DNA of 64,000 bases from Desulfobulbus sp. (GTDB lineage: Bacteria; Desulfobacterota; Desulfobulbia; Desulfobulbales; Desulfobulbaceae): NCBI GenBank assembly GCA_028684915.1, contig JAQUEZ010000003.1, forward strand, positions 23,964 through 87,963, written 5' to 3'. The notes under the pieces were generated by a model. The model saw only the letters and a program-made list of their open reading frames with translations. It made no database searches and had not been told where the DNA came from. Position numbers and translations under genes: made by a program. This document shows, piece by piece, positions 27,681-37,503 of this stretch; the first letter of the stretch is position 1; the number at the start of each line of letters is the position of its first letter.

Positions 27681-29385
27681 TGATGTCCTTCCGGCGGGGG
27701 TCCATATCGTCAAGGGGGCGACCATACGCCGCTTTCGGGAGAACCTTCGTCGCTGTATCAACGATCACATGCAGCAAGGCCGGAGCACCCGGATCTCTCC
27801 ACAGCCAGCCCAGGGCTTCATCTACCTCTTCCGGTAGACGGATTGTTTTGGCATCAATCCGATACGCCTTGGCAACCGCCTCAAAATCTGGTGCACTGTA
27901 CCCCCAGATCGTAGACTGCATCCGCGACTCAAAATAGTCCTCCTGAAACTGACCAACCATCCCTAGGCTGTTATTATTCAGGACCACCATTTTGACTGGA
28001 AGCCGATGCATGGATATGGTTTCCAATTCTTGGATATTACACTGCGTGCCACCATCACCAGCTACCATGACCACCGGAGCACCGGATGAGAGAGCAGCTC
28101 CGATGGCTGCCGGCAAAGCAAAGCCCATGGAACCCATCCCGCCGGAAACGAGAAAGCGTTGCCCGGCATGCAGTTCGATCGATTGCGCAACCCACATCTG
28201 ATGTTTGCCGACATCAGCCAGCACAGCCGCAGCCTGCGATGAAGATACCGAAAGGGCATGGATGAAACGATTCGGATTAATTCCTTTGCACCCGTTCAGT
28301 TCTTCTGTATCCAAAGACTGCTGTTTTTTACCTGAAATCCATTGGCTCCATGATTCTCTTTTTTTATGTGGCCTGGTCCCCGCCATTTGAATTAATTCAG
28401 AAATAAAATCTGAAAGATCAGCTATACATGTTTCACAGCCAGTGACCCGGTTGTTTAATTGTCCAGGATCACAATCAACATGAAGAATCAAACGGTTTCC
28501 TTTGAACCCGGATGCATCCGCACCGGTCTGCCGTACATCCAAACGGCTACCCAGCACCAGCAGGCAATCGCTTTCTATTACAGCCTGGTTCGCCCAACGA
28601 TTTCCATATGTGCCGATCATCCCCACCTTCAAAGAGTGCCCCGTTGGCAGCACATCTAATCCCATCAAGGAGCAGACCACCGGAATATTCAGCATATCCA
28701 ACATATTACGAAATTCCGTGACAGCTCCGGCCGAGCGGATACCCCCGCCTGCAAGTATAAGCGGCTTTTCCGCTGCACCTAGCGCGTTTAAAACCCGGGC
28801 GGCGAATTCGTAGGGCTTTTCTGGTCTTGTCGTTCTGCTTACGGGTTTATGCACGAAAGGTGCATCCAGATCCATGCGCTGCACATCCATGGGGATATCG
28901 ATCAAAACCGGGCCCGGACGTCCTTCAACAGCCAGTTGAAAAGCCCTTTCCATGATCTTTGGCAGATCTTTCACCGTGTTAACCAGCCATGCTGCCTTGG
29001 TAATCGGATGTACGATCGATACGATATCGGTTTCTTGAAAACCCTGCTGGCGTATCGGCCGTTCACTGGAAAGTTCGGTTGTGTTGACCTGCCCGGTAAT
29101 GAAAACGACCGGTACTGAGTCAAAATAGCAACTTCCAATGGCTGTCACCAAATTAGTGGCACCTGGTCCACTCGTTGCCAGCGCAACCCCTGGAACTCCA
29201 GTTATTCGCCCAACCGCTTCCGCTGCAAAACCGGCAGCCTGCTCATGGTGCATACTGACGATCTGTATTTGACCCTTCTGGTAAATCGAATCAATGATGT
29301 GCGTAATCATCCCGCCAATCATTTCGAAGACAATTGGAACACCGTTTTCATAAAGAAAATCAGCTATAAAATCTGAAGCTTTCAC
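27673..29385 (-). CDS. Thiamine-diphosphate-dependent, acetolactate-synthase-like enzyme (YerE-like by context)
   Basis: I choose the GTG at 29385 because GAGGA lies six bases before it and it gives VKASDFIADFLYENG, the usual family N-terminus; an ATG at 29397 is possible. The 570-residue enzyme has the catalytic Glu in SMHHEQAAGFAAEAVG near residue 45, the central FAD/nucleotide domain, and the thiamine-diphosphate motif GDGGTQCNIQELETI ending in NNN near 435. Housekeeping acetolactate synthases lie with a small subunit (ilvH); this one lies between rfbH and an SDR reductase. That is the arrangement of YerE, which transfers a two-carbon unit from pyruvate to C4 of CDP-4-keto-3,6-dideoxyglucose. 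Confidence 0.88.
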   Translation of the reverse strand: MKASDFIADFLYENGVPIVFEMIGGMITHIIDSIYQKGQIQIVSMHHEQAAGFAAEAVGRITGVPGVALATSGPGATNLVTAIGSCYFDSVPVVFITGQVNTTELSSERPIRQQGFQETDIVSIVHPITKAAWLVNTVKDLPKIMERAFQLAVEGRPGPVLIDIPMDVQRMDLDAPFVHKPVSRTTRPEKPYEFAARVLNALGAAEKPLILAGGGIRSAGAVTEFRNMLDMLNIPVVCSLMGLDVLPTGHSLKVGMIGTYGNRWANQAVIESDCLLVLGSRLDVRQTGADASGFKGNRLILHVDCDPGQLNNRVTGCETCIADLSDFISELIQMAGTRPHKKRESWSQWISGKKQQSLDTEELNGCKGINPNRFIHALSVSSSQAAAVLADVGKHQMWVAQSIELHAGQRFLVSGGMGSMGFALPAAIGAALSSGAPVVMVAGDGGTQCNIQELETISMHRLPVKMVVLNNNSLGMVGQFQEDYFESRMQSTIWGYSAPDFEAVAKAYRIDAKTIRLPEEVDEALGWLWRDPGAPALLHVIVDTATKVLPKAAYGRPLDDMDPRRKDING

Positions 29386-29428
29386 GCGATTCCTCATTTT
29401 GCATAGCAGAAGATTCTCATAGTGTTGC

Positions 29429-30769
29429 TCATTTTCTACAAAAATAACGAATTTGCTCAACCATGTAATGAAGCATTGATTCGGTCATGCCTGGATACAC
29501 TCCGACCCAGAACGTGTCATGCATGATACGATCTGTTGTCGGCAAATCTCTAACCACCCGAAATCCATCTTTTGTAGCACGCATTTCATCAAAACACGGG
29601 TGTTTGATCAGGTTACCAGCAAAAAGCATGCGGGTCTGGATGCCTTTAGCCTCAAGGTGCTGGACAATTTGATCACGGGTAAAACCCACACCTTCGCGCA
29701 CAGTCAGTAAATAACCGAACCAACTGGGGTCTGAGTTCGTTGTGGCTTCTGGCATTACAAAAAAATGGTCCAGTTCAGCCAATTCATTCTTCAATAGCTG
29801 CCAGTTATTTTTTCGAGCCTCTACAAATTGCGGAACCTTTTCCAACTGCGCGCAACCAATAGCGGCTTGCATGTCGGTCACCTTGAGATTGTACCCAAAG
29901 TGGGAATAGACATATTTATGGTCGTACCCCAGAGGAAGTTCACCAAACTGTTGGTCAAAGCGCTTTTTACAAGTGTTGTCATGCCCTGAAGCGCACCAGC
30001 AGTCGCGCCCCCAATCGCGGTAGGATTCGATCAGCCGTTTCAATGTCGTGTCATTAGTGTAAACCGCGCCCCCTTCACCCATGGTCATGTGATGTGGGGG
30101 ATAGAAGCTGGATGTGCCGATATGGCCAATGGTTCCGGTGTATTGCCACTTACCAGCCTGAAAATACCTTGCCCCCAATGCATCACAGTTATCTTCGATC
30201 AACCAGAGGTGGTGTTTGTCACAGAAACCTTTTACATGTTCGAGGTCAAAGGGGTTGCCCAAAGTGTGCGCAACCATAATTGCTTTAGTTTTCTCTGAAA
30301 GGGCCTCTTCAAGCTGGGAACAGTCAATGTTATAGGTAGGCAGGGTAACATCGACAAAAACGGGAACAGCACCGTATTGAACTATAGGCGCGACAGTGGT
30401 TGGAAAGCCAGCAGCAACGGTTATAACTTCATCACCTTTGTTTATTCGGCGCTCACCAAGTTTTGGCGATGTTAGGGCCATAAACGCCAGCAGATTCGCG
30501 GAAGAGCCGGAATTTGTTAACGAACAATGGCGCGCTCCCAAGAATTGAGCGAAGCTGCGCTCAAACTGCTCGGCGTAACGTCCGGTGGTTAACCAAAAAT
30601 CAAGAGCAGCATCGATCAAGTATTCGATTTCTCGTTCATCAAAAACTCTACCGGCATAGGGAATACGGTCGCCAGGTTTGAAAACTTTTTTGGGTTTATG
30701 CTTAAAATCGTAATATGCTCGTGCTGCATCGATAACATGACGACGCAATTCGTTTTCTTGGGAACTCAA
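29429..30769 (-). CDS. rfbH: CDP-4-keto-6-deoxy-D-glucose 3-dehydrase (RfbH/DdhC, E1)
   Basis: The 446-residue protein is a PMP-dependent member of the DegT/DnrJ/EryC1 fold. The segment SSFYPPHHMTMGEGGAVYTN near residue 215 has His where aminotransferases have the catalytic Lys, the hallmark of the E1 3-dehydrases. The Cys-rich stretch DCWCASGHDNTCKKRF near 250 corresponds to the [2Fe-2S] region. It removes the C3 hydroxyl of CDP-4-keto-6-deoxyglucose using electrons from a partner reductase (E3, DdhD), which is not in this window. The start overlaps the rfbG stop (ATGA). Confidence 0.95.
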   Translation of the reverse strand: MSSQENELRRHVIDAARAYYDFKHKPKKVFKPGDRIPYAGRVFDEREIEYLIDAALDFWLTTGRYAEQFERSFAQFLGARHCSLTNSGSSANLLAFMALTSPKLGERRINKGDEVITVAAGFPTTVAPIVQYGAVPVFVDVTLPTYNIDCSQLEEALSEKTKAIMVAHTLGNPFDLEHVKGFCDKHHLWLIEDNCDALGARYFQAGKWQYTGTIGHIGTSSFYPPHHMTMGEGGAVYTNDTTLKRLIESYRDWGRDCWCASGHDNTCKKRFDQQFGELPLGYDHKYVYSHFGYNLKVTDMQAAIGCAQLEKVPQFVEARKNNWQLLKNELAELDHFFVMPEATTNSDPSWFGYLLTVREGVGFTRDQIVQHLEAKGIQTRMLFAGNLIKHPCFDEMRATKDGFRVVRDLPTTDRIMHDTFWVGVYPGMTESMLHYMVEQIRYFCRK

Positions 30770-31848
30770 ATTTCTTCTCCTAGCGATTTTTCATAGGCGG
30801 CAATTTGTGCCAAGCTTAAGGCACGGACATCAGCACCGCGATTATACGCTAACGTCCATTCGACCAAACTCGTTAGTGCTTGCTCCAGTGACCAACGCGG
30901 TTGCCATTTCAACTGAGTCCTTGCCTTGGAACAATCAAGTTTCAGGTACGTTGCTTCATGCGGATGAGTTCCTGAACTTACACTAAACTTCGCATCACCG
31001 CCCCAGAGCGCACACAAGCTGCGGACAATCCATTCCACTGACTTCGCATCCGACTCATCTGGCCCGAAGTTCCACCCATCGGCATACATTCCTCCGTCCT
31101 CATAAAGGTATTGCGCTAAAAGGAGGTAGCCAAACAACGGTTCAAGCACGTGCTGCCAAGGCCTGACCGCTTGAGGATGACGAATTTCAATATCTCGGCC
31201 AGCTAATAAGGCTTTCATGCAATCCGGGACCAATCGATCCGCGGCCCAGTCGCCCCCACCAATAACATTGCCAGCGCGTGCTGTAGCGACAGCAACATGA
31301 TGCGGTTTGGAATTATCGGGGTTGAAAAAAGAGCGTCGATAGGCAGCCGTCACCAACTCTGCGCAGCCTTTGCTGCTGGAGTAGGGGTCGTACCCTCCCA
31401 TAGCTTCATTTTCTCGGTACCCCCAATACCATTCCCGGTTTTCGTAGCATTTATCACTAGTGATATTGACCACCGCCTTTACAGCAGAACACTTCCTGAC
31501 TGATTCCAAGAGATTAACAGTTCCCAGGACATTGACAGCGTATGTTTCTACTGGTGTGTTATACGATTCGCGAACGAGAGGTTGCGCTGCAAGGTGGAAA
31601 ACTATTTCCGGGTTTGCCCTTTCCATAGCACTCGTAAGCGAATTAAGGTCGCGTACATCTGCAATAGTTGAATCGACAAGCTCATCGATCTGGGCTAAAG
31701 CATAATGGCTCGGAGTAGTTGGCGGGGCCAAGGAATAGCCACTGATCTTGGCCCCCATTGAATGAAGCCAAAGACATAACCAAGAACCTTTGAAACCGGT
31801 GTGGCCAGTGAGGAAAACTCGTTTTCCTTTCCAAAAATTTGAATGCAT
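30766..31848 (-). CDS. rfbG: CDP-glucose 4,6-dehydratase
   Basis: I use the ATG at 31848, which overlaps the rfbF stop as TGATG ([18 protein letters not shown]); an ATG six bases upstream is also possible. The 360-residue SDR enzyme has GHTGFKGSWLCLWLHSMGA at the NAD site, SDKCYENREWYWGYREN near residue 130 and the YDPYSSSKGCAEL segment near 152, all typical of RfbG. It converts CDP-glucose to CDP-4-keto-6-deoxyglucose, the substrate of RfbH. Confidence 0.95.
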   Translation of the reverse strand: MHSNFWKGKRVFLTGHTGFKGSWLCLWLHSMGAKISGYSLAPPTTPSHYALAQIDELVDSTIADVRDLNSLTSAMERANPEIVFHLAAQPLVRESYNTPVETYAVNVLGTVNLLESVRKCSAVKAVVNITSDKCYENREWYWGYRENEAMGGYDPYSSSKGCAELVTAAYRRSFFNPDNSKPHHVAVATARAGNVIGGGDWAADRLVPDCMKALLAGRDIEIRHPQAVRPWQHVLEPLFGYLLLAQYLYEDGGMYADGWNFGPDESDAKSVEWIVRSLCALWGGDAKFSVSSGTHPHEATYLKLDCSKARTQLKWQPRWSLEQALTSLVEWTLAYNRGADVRALSLAQIAAYEKSLGEEI

Positions 31849-32621
31849 CACCATACCTTCCACGGAGCTTTGCCATTCGCCCATAATTCTTCAAGAAGAA
31901 GCTTATCGCGCAAGGTATCCATCGGCTGCCAAAACCCATGATGAAAAAATGCCGAAAATTGATTGTCTTGCGCCAAACTCTCCATAGGTTCACGCTCCCA
32001 ATATGTGCTGTCACCTGTGATGCGGTCTATAACTTTTGGTGAAAGCACAAAAAAACCACCGTTAATCCAATTACCGTCCCCCTGTGGTTTCTCTTTGAAG
32101 CTTAGAATGTTTTCTTGTTTAAGGGTCAATGCACCAAATCGACCTGGAGGCTGGGTAGCTGTAAGGGTGGCCAGTTTGCCGCTGTTGCGATGAAAGTTTA
32201 TCAAGGCTGAAATATCAATATCGCCAACCCCATCGCCGTACGTAAAACAGAAATTCTCTTCATGCTCCAAATACTGCACCACTCGTTTAAGGCGGCCTCC
32301 TGTCATGGTTCCCTCACCGGTGTCTACGAGCGTAACTCGCCAAGGCTCCACATTTTGCTGTTGCACTTCCATCTTATTTTGAAGCATGTCAAAGGTAACA
32401 TCTGACATGTGCAAGAAATAATTAGCAAAATACTCCTTAATCACATACCCCTTATAGCCGCAGCAAATAATGAAATCGTTTACTCCATGGGCAGAGTAGA
32501 TTTTCATTATGTGCCAGAGGATGGGTTTGCCTCCGATTTCAATCATCGGTTTAGGCTTGAGATGGGTTTCTTCGGTGATTCGCGTTCCGAGGCCACCGGC
32601 AAGAATCACTGCTTTCATCAT
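31848..32621 (-). CDS. rfbF: Glucose-1-phosphate cytidylyltransferase
   Basis: The 257-residue enzyme has the nucleotidyltransferase signature [19 protein letters not shown] at residues 7-25 and the RfbF-specific [19 protein letters not shown] near 53, [10 protein letters not shown] near 128 and the C-terminal [18 protein letters not shown]. It makes CDP-glucose from CTP and glucose 1-phosphate, the first step toward CDP-3,6-dideoxyhexoses. The gene starts five bases after the uxs stop and overlaps rfbG, so these genes form one operon. Confidence 0.96.
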   Translation of the reverse strand: MMKAVILAGGLGTRITEETHLKPKPMIEIGGKPILWHIMKIYSAHGVNDFIICCGYKGYVIKEYFANYFLHMSDVTFDMLQNKMEVQQQNVEPWRVTLVDTGEGTMTGGRLKRVVQYLEHEENFCFTYGDGVGDIDISALINFHRNSGKLATLTATQPPGRFGALTLKQENILSFKEKPQGDGNWINGGFFVLSPKVIDRITGDSTYWEREPMESLAQDNQFSAFFHHGFWQPMDTLRDKLLLEELWANGKAPWKVW

Positions 32622-32626
32622 GACCT

Positions 32627-33589
32627 CTAAAGGTTTTCTTTCAAAAATTTACGAAAATAATCGATCGTTTCCCTCAACCCATCACGCAAAACAACCGACG
32701 GTTCCCAGCCAATCTTCTCCTTCGCAAAACTGATATCCGGTTTTCTCTGCCTGGGATCATCACTGGGCAACGGCAAAAAGACCAATTTGGATTTAGAACC
32801 AACCATCTCAAGGATGATCTCAGCAAGTTCCTTGATGGTGAACTCACCTGGGTTACCGAGGTTCATGGGGCCGGTTACGTCATCGCCGGTGTTCATCAGA
32901 CGTATAAAACCTTCGATCAAATCGTCGCAGTAACAGAACGAACGGGTTTGGCTGCCATCACCATAGATGGTGATATCTTCTCCCCGTAGTGCCTGAACAA
33001 TAAAGTTGGAAACCACCCGCCCATCGTTGACATGCATGTATGGGCCGTAGGTATTGAAGATGCGAGCAACCTTGATGCGCAGGTTGTGCTGGCGGTGGTA
33101 ATCGAAACAGAGGGTTTCAGCGCAACGCTTTCCTTCGTCGTAGCAGGAACGGGTGCCGGTGGGATTGACATTGCCCCAGTAGCTTTCCGGTTGTGGGTGA
33201 ATATCGGGATCGCCATAGACTTCACTGGTTGATGCTTGCAGAATTTTGGCTTTAATCCGTTTGGCCAGGCCGAGCATGTTGATGGCGCCATGGACGCTGA
33301 CTTTGGTGGTCGCCACAGGGTCGAACTGGTAATGGATTGGCGCTGCCGGGCAAGCTAGGTTGTAGATTTCATCCACCTCGACATACAACGGAAAGGTGAC
33401 ATCGTGGCGCATCATCTCAAACAGAGGGTTGTCGAGCAGGTGGGCTATATTGCGTTTGCTGCCGGTGTAAAAATTATCCACACACAGCACATCATGTCCT
33501 TCCTTCAGCAAACGCTCACACAAATGAGTGCCAAGGAAGCCGGCACCGCCGGTGACCAAGATTCTTTTTACAGTGTCGTAATGACGCAT
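32627..33589 (-). CDS. uxs: UDP-glucuronate decarboxylase (UDP-xylose synthase)
   Basis: I choose the start at 33589 ([15 protein letters not shown]) because GGAG lies eight bases before it. The 320-residue SDR protein has [34 protein letters not shown], the catalytic [13 protein letters not shown] (YxxxK) near residue 143, and [22 protein letters not shown] near 177, all diagnostic of UDP-glucuronate decarboxylases. It would make UDP-xylose for the glycan. Its substrate needs UDP-glucose dehydrogenase, and only a fragment of that gene remains just upstream. Confidence 0.92.
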   Translation of the reverse strand: MRHYDTVKRILVTGGAGFLGTHLCERLLKEGHDVLCVDNFYTGSKRNIAHLLDNPLFEMMRHDVTFPLYVEVDEIYNLACPAAPIHYQFDPVATTKVSVHGAINMLGLAKRIKAKILQASTSEVYGDPDIHPQPESYWGNVNPTGTRSCYDEGKRCAETLCFDYHRQHNLRIKVARIFNTYGPYMHVNDGRVVSNFIVQALRGEDITIYGDGSQTRSFCYCDDLIEGFIRLMNTGDDVTGPMNLGNPGEFTIKELAEIILEMVGSKSKLVFLPLPSDDPRQRKPDISFAKEKIGWEPSVVLRDGLRETIDYFRKFLKENL

Positions 33590-33606
33590 TGTTTTCTCCT
33601 TTTTGC

Positions 33607-33842
33607 TCAAAGTGAAAAGCCAGTAGGACGGCCAATAGTAAAATATTCGAATACCGCTTCGGTAATTTCTGCGGGGTCATGCTGATTGCGGCCATCAAAG
33701 ATGACCAAATGGGCCATGAGTCGTTTCATGGCAACAAGAACAGGGCTGCGGAAGGGTTTCCACTCGGTAACAAAAGCATACCTTCATCTCCTTCAAGGGC
33801 TTTGTACTGGTTGTTTGCCCATAAGCAGATGATCAGATAATT
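33607..33842 (-). pseudogene. ugd: C-terminal remnant of UDP-glucose 6-dehydrogenase (ugd)
   Basis: Translation of 33783-33607 gives AFVTEWKPFRSPVLVAMKRL followed by [14 protein letters not shown] and [11 protein letters not shown], which is the unmistakable C-terminal end of UDP-glucose dehydrogenases (TEWxEFR, FDGRN, GFxYxxIGR). A frameshift near 33783 separates it from an upstream piece (NNQYKALEG), and the first 370 or so residues are absent. It lies 17 bases upstream of uxs. An intact ugd here would have supplied UDP-glucuronate to that enzyme. Confidence 0.85.
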
Positions 33843-33891
33843 CTTGGGTATCTATCTTATTGCTTCTGACGAGATCCTTTGTCGGGCTTCC

Positions 33892-34899
33892 CTACACCGA
33901 TCTTCCATTGGCCAGCATCCAGGCATAGGTTGTCCGTATGCCTTGTTCCAGACCGATCTGCGCTGTCCACCCCAATGCTTTCAATCGAGACACATCCAGC
34001 AGCTTGATGGGGGTGCCTTCCGGCTTGGAGGAGTCGAAAACCAACCGCCCCTCGTATTTCACAATTCGGGCCACTGTTTCCGCCAGTTCGCGTATAGTCA
34101 GATCTTCGCCTGTGCCGACATTGACAAAGCACGGTTTGGGGTAGGACAGCAATTCCTGTTGCAGAACAGCGTCAGGCAAACCCATGACAAAGAGGCAGGC
34201 CGCGGCCATGTCGTCGACGTGGAGAAATTCGCGGCGGGCCTGGCCGGTGCCCCAAACCGCCACCTCCGGCGCTCCGTGCACCTTGGCCTCATGAAAGCGG
34301 CGCAGCAGGGCAGGCAGCACGTGCGAATTCTCGGAATAAAAATCGTCGCCCGGCCCGTAGAGATTGGTGGGCATGACCGCTATAAAGCGGGTGCCGTATT
34401 GGCGGTTATAGGCTTCGCACATCTTGATGCCGGCGATCTTGGCAATGGCGTAGGGCTCGTTGGTGGGTTCCAGTCCGCCGGTGAGCAGATACTCCTCCTT
34501 CATCGGCTGCGGCGCAAACTTGGGATAAATGCAGGAACTGCCGAGGAAGAGCAGGTTGCGGATCCCGGCTTTGCAGGCCTCGCTGATGACGTTGGTCTGG
34601 ATCTGCAAGTTGGTGGTGATGAAGTCGGCCGGGTAGGTGTTGTTGGCATGAATGCCGCCCACCATGGCGGCTGCCAGCACCACAGAGTCAATGGATTCTT
34701 CGCGGAAGAATTCCCACACGGACCAATGTTCGGTCAGGTCCAGTTCCTTGTGGGTGCGGGTGATGATGTTGGTAAATCCCTCGGCCTGCAGTCTCCGCAC
34801 GATCGCCGAGCCCACCATGCCCCGATGCCCGGCAACGAAGATGCGGGTCTGGGGATTCAGCATTGAGGGGGCAGGGGAGATGGAGGTCATATCACTCAT
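33892..34899 (-). CDS. fcl: GDP-L-fucose synthase
   Basis: The start at 34899 (MSDMTS) overlaps the gmd stop by eight bases; starts at 34890 or 34863 are also possible. The SDR protein (about 335 residues) has [20 protein letters not shown] at the NADP site, the family motif [19 protein letters not shown] near residue 110 and the catalytic [15 protein letters not shown] near 137. It carries out the 3,5-epimerisation and 4-reduction of GDP-4-keto-6-deoxymannose. Together with gmd it supplies GDP-fucose to the glycan. Confidence 0.95.
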   Translation of the reverse strand: MSDMTSISPAPSMLNPQTRIFVAGHRGMVGSAIVRRLQAEGFTNIITRTHKELDLTEHWSVWEFFREESIDSVVLAAAMVGGIHANNTYPADFITTNLQIQTNVISEACKAGIRNLLFLGSSCIYPKFAPQPMKEEYLLTGGLEPTNEPYAIAKIAGIKMCEAYNRQYGTRFIAVMPTNLYGPGDDFYSENSHVLPALLRRFHEAKVHGAPEVAVWGTGQARREFLHVDDMAAACLFVMGLPDAVLQQELLSYPKPCFVNVGTGEDLTIRELAETVARIVKYEGRLVFDSSKPEGTPIKLLDVSRLKALGWTAQIGLEQGIRTTYAWMLANGRSV

Positions 34900-36028
34900 G
34901 ATGATCAAATGTTTTGAAGCCACGGGCGCGGCACAGATAATCGCGCCGGGCTTCGGCCAGGTCGGCCAGCACCATTTCCCGCACCAGCTCGATCAGGGTG
35001 ACCTGCGGCTCCCAGCCGAGTTCCTCCTTGGCTTTGGCCGGGTTGCCCAACAGAGTTTCCACCTCGGTGGGCCGGTAATAACGGGGATCTATGCGGACGA
35101 TCACCTGTCCTGGAACGCATTGCAGCCCGGCCAGACCTAACTGGGTGGCGCGGGCGGAGGAGACGGACAGCACTGTTCCGGTTTCCTCGGTGCCGCTGCC
35201 CTGCCACAACAGCTGGATACCCAGTTCGGAGGCGGCCATGGTGACAAAATCGCGCACCGTATAGTGCACCCCGGTGGCGATGACGTAATCCTGCGGCTTG
35301 TCCTGCTGCAGCATCAGCCACTGCATGGTCACATAATCCTTGGCATGCCCCCAGTCGCGTCTGGCATCGAGATTGCCCAGGTAAAGGCAGTCCTGCAGGC
35401 CAAGACCGATGCGGGCCAGAGCCCGGGTGATCTTGCGGGTGACGAAGGTTTCGCCGCGAATGGGGGATTCATGGTTGAACAGAATCCCGTTGCAGGCATA
35501 GATGCCGTAGGCCTCGCGGTAGTTGACCACGATCCAGTAGGCGTAGAGCTTGGCCACCGCATAGGGAGAACGCGGATAGAAGGGCGTGGTTTCGGTTTGG
35601 GGTGTTTCCTGGACCTTGCCGTACAGCTCCGAGGTGGATGCCTGGTAAAAGCGGGTTGTGCCGGTGAGGCCAAGGATGCGGATGGCTTCGAGCAGGCGCA
35701 GGGTGCCGAGGGCATCGGAATTGGCGGTGTACTCGGGCTCCTCGAAGCTGACCGCCACATGCGACTGCGCCGCCAGGTTGTAGACTTCGTCCGGCTGCAC
35801 CTTCTGCATGATGTGGATGAGGCTGGTGCTGTCGGTCAGATCGCCGTGGTGGAGAATGAAGCGGCGGTCCTGCTCGTGCGGGTCCTGGTAGAGGTGGTCG
35901 ATCCGGTCGGTGTTGAGCAGGGAGGATCGGCGCTTGATGCCGTGCACCTCGTAGCCCTTGGCGAGCAGCAGCTCGGCGAGGTAGGCGCCGTCCTGGCCGG
36001 TTATGCCGGTGATCAGAGCCTTCTTCAT
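34892..36028 (-). CDS. gmd: GDP-mannose 4,6-dehydratase
   Basis: The 378-residue enzyme has [21 protein letters not shown] at the N-terminus, [19 protein letters not shown] near residue 33, [20 protein letters not shown] near 130, the catalytic [15 protein letters not shown] and [17 protein letters not shown] near 190. It converts GDP-mannose to GDP-4-keto-6-deoxymannose. The gene has markedly higher GC than the glycosyltransferase genes downstream, which points to a different origin within the cluster. Confidence 0.97.
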   Translation of the reverse strand: MKKALITGITGQDGAYLAELLLAKGYEVHGIKRRSSLLNTDRIDHLYQDPHEQDRRFILHHGDLTDSTSLIHIMQKVQPDEVYNLAAQSHVAVSFEEPEYTANSDALGTLRLLEAIRILGLTGTTRFYQASTSELYGKVQETPQTETTPFYPRSPYAVAKLYAYWIVVNYREAYGIYACNGILFNHESPIRGETFVTRKITRALARIGLGLQDCLYLGNLDARRDWGHAKDYVTMQWLMLQQDKPQDYVIATGVHYTVRDFVTMAASELGIQLLWQGSGTEETGTVLSVSSARATQLGLAGLQCVPGQVIVRIDPRYYRPTEVETLLGNPAKAKEELGWEPQVTLIELVREMVLADLAEARRDYLCRARGFKTFDHHE

Positions 36029-36167
36029 CGCATCGCCCCGGTAAAGCTGGCAAACACCGGCTTGATCGCGGGTTCGGCACAGAGGTGGGTGTCAACTTGG
36101 TCCGGTTGCCGGCTCACGCCTGCCAACCTTTCCGCGACCCGACCTGGGAGGGATTGCGTGCCGGATA

Positions 36168-37361
36168 TCATGCCCAGGCCCATCGCATGGCGGTCGGCAG
36201 CATGGCCACAATACGGCTGGCCGCCTGACCATCTCCGTAAGGGTTAAATAATTTTGATCCCCGCTGAAACGGGTTCTTGTTTCTGATGATTGCCAGGGCT
36301 TCACGGCTGATGACTATTGGATTGGTGCCGACCAGTTTCACTGTACCGGCCCTGACAGCTTCCGAACGTTCGGTGGTGTTGCGCGTAACGAGCACCTGTT
36401 TGCCCAGCGACGGCGCTTCCTCCTCGACCTGGCAGGAATTGGTGATGACGATGCGGCAGCGGTTCATCAGGTAGACCTGGGGCAGGTAGTCCAGCGGTTT
36501 GATCAGGTGAACCGATTTCGAACTGTTCAGGATCGTTTTGACCGGTTCCAGGATTTTAGGGTTGTCAGGCAAGGGATAGACAATCTCCATTTTTGGCTCC
36601 TGGTCGGTCATCATTTTCAACGCCCAGCATATCTGCTCCATGCCGGTGCTGAAATTTTTGCGGTGATGATCAATCACCAGCACCAGATATTTATTTGGCC
36701 GCAGATATTGGAATTTACATGCCACCCGTTTTAAAAGCTTTGGATTCGTCCGTAGCATCTGGGCGATCTCAAGGAGCGCATCGATAACGGTATTGCCGGT
36801 CACGAAAATGGCCTTTTCATCAACGCCTTCGCCCTGTAAGAGCTGTTTCTCCTCTTGGGTGGTCACAAAATGACAGGCGGCGACGATATTGATCAATCGG
36901 CAGTTGAGTACCGGTTCATCGGGAGAGGCTATAGCTTCGGCACGGAATCCGGCCAGGTGACCGATCGGTATGTTGTGGTTATGGGCGGCCATGGCAGCTG
37001 CCATGGTAAGGCTCGATTCGCAGCGAACGAGAACCATGTCCGGCTGGCAATCTGCAAGTACCTCATTAAAGGATTGAAAAACCATGCTGCTGGTCTCGGT
37101 CACCGTATGGCCGGACTGAGTGATGTCGAGATCATAGTCCGGAATGATCGCAAACAGCGACAGTCTCTGATCAAGCGACCTCCGGTGTAGAGAAAGAACG
37201 CAGACGATGCACTTGAAATGGCCTCGGCGGCGGGTCATGGATTGGATGACCGGCGCCATCTTCAGCGCCTCAGATCTGGTGCCAAAAACACACAGGATCT
37301 TTTTTCTCCACAGCCAGGCTGGGATAGATGAATGCTTGTGGGTGAGAGTCATAGGATACAT
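36168..37361 (-). CDS. Divergent UDP-N-acetylglucosamine 2-epimerase (WecB) homologue with altered catalytic positions
   Basis: From the likely start at 37361 (MYPMTLTHKH; 37352 also possible) the protein has about 397 residues and aligns along its length with WecB. The N-terminal loop reads GTRSEALKMAPVIQ, where family members have GTRPEA. Elsewhere the usual QHREMLDQ is LHRRSLDQ, HGDTTT is RCESSL, GHVEAGLRT is GHLAGFRAE, and the TDSGGIQEE uridine-binding loop is TNSCQVEEE. HRxN and the TTERxEA region are partly kept. Several residues needed for UDP-GlcNAc binding or catalysis are therefore replaced, so I doubt ordinary epimerase activity. It precedes gmd by about 140 bases in the same orientation. 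Confidence 0.8.
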   Translation of the reverse strand: MYPMTLTHKHSSIPAWLWRKKILCVFGTRSEALKMAPVIQSMTRRRGHFKCIVCVLSLHRRSLDQRLSLFAIIPDYDLDITQSGHTVTETSSMVFQSFNEVLADCQPDMVLVRCESSLTMAAAMAAHNHNIPIGHLAGFRAEAIASPDEPVLNCRLINIVAACHFVTTQEEKQLLQGEGVDEKAIFVTGNTVIDALLEIAQMLRTNPKLLKRVACKFQYLRPNKYLVLVIDHHRKNFSTGMEQICWALKMMTDQEPKMEIVYPLPDNPKILEPVKTILNSSKSVHLIKPLDYLPQVYLMNRCRIVITNSCQVEEEAPSLGKQVLVTRNTTERSEAVRAGTVKLVGTNPIVISREALAIIRNKNPFQRGSKLFNPYGDGQAASRIVAMLPTAMRWAWA

Positions 37362-37503
37362 GGGTAAGCTGGCAGAGGTGTGAGCAGCATTCCCTTTGCA
37401 CAATGAATGGCTGTAATTCTGACTCGGCAGGGAGAAAACTCTCGGGCGAAACCGTATGATTGCAGGCAAAAACAGTGCAAGCCTTTCATTTGTACCGTTG
37501 GCA

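Noticed and set aside
33844..36247. Long plus-strand open frames (340 and 327 residues) across fcl and gmd
   Set aside because: They are antisense shadows of clear high-GC genes. The products are Gly/Val/His/Asp-rich with no domain, and the minus-strand enzymes are diagnostic.
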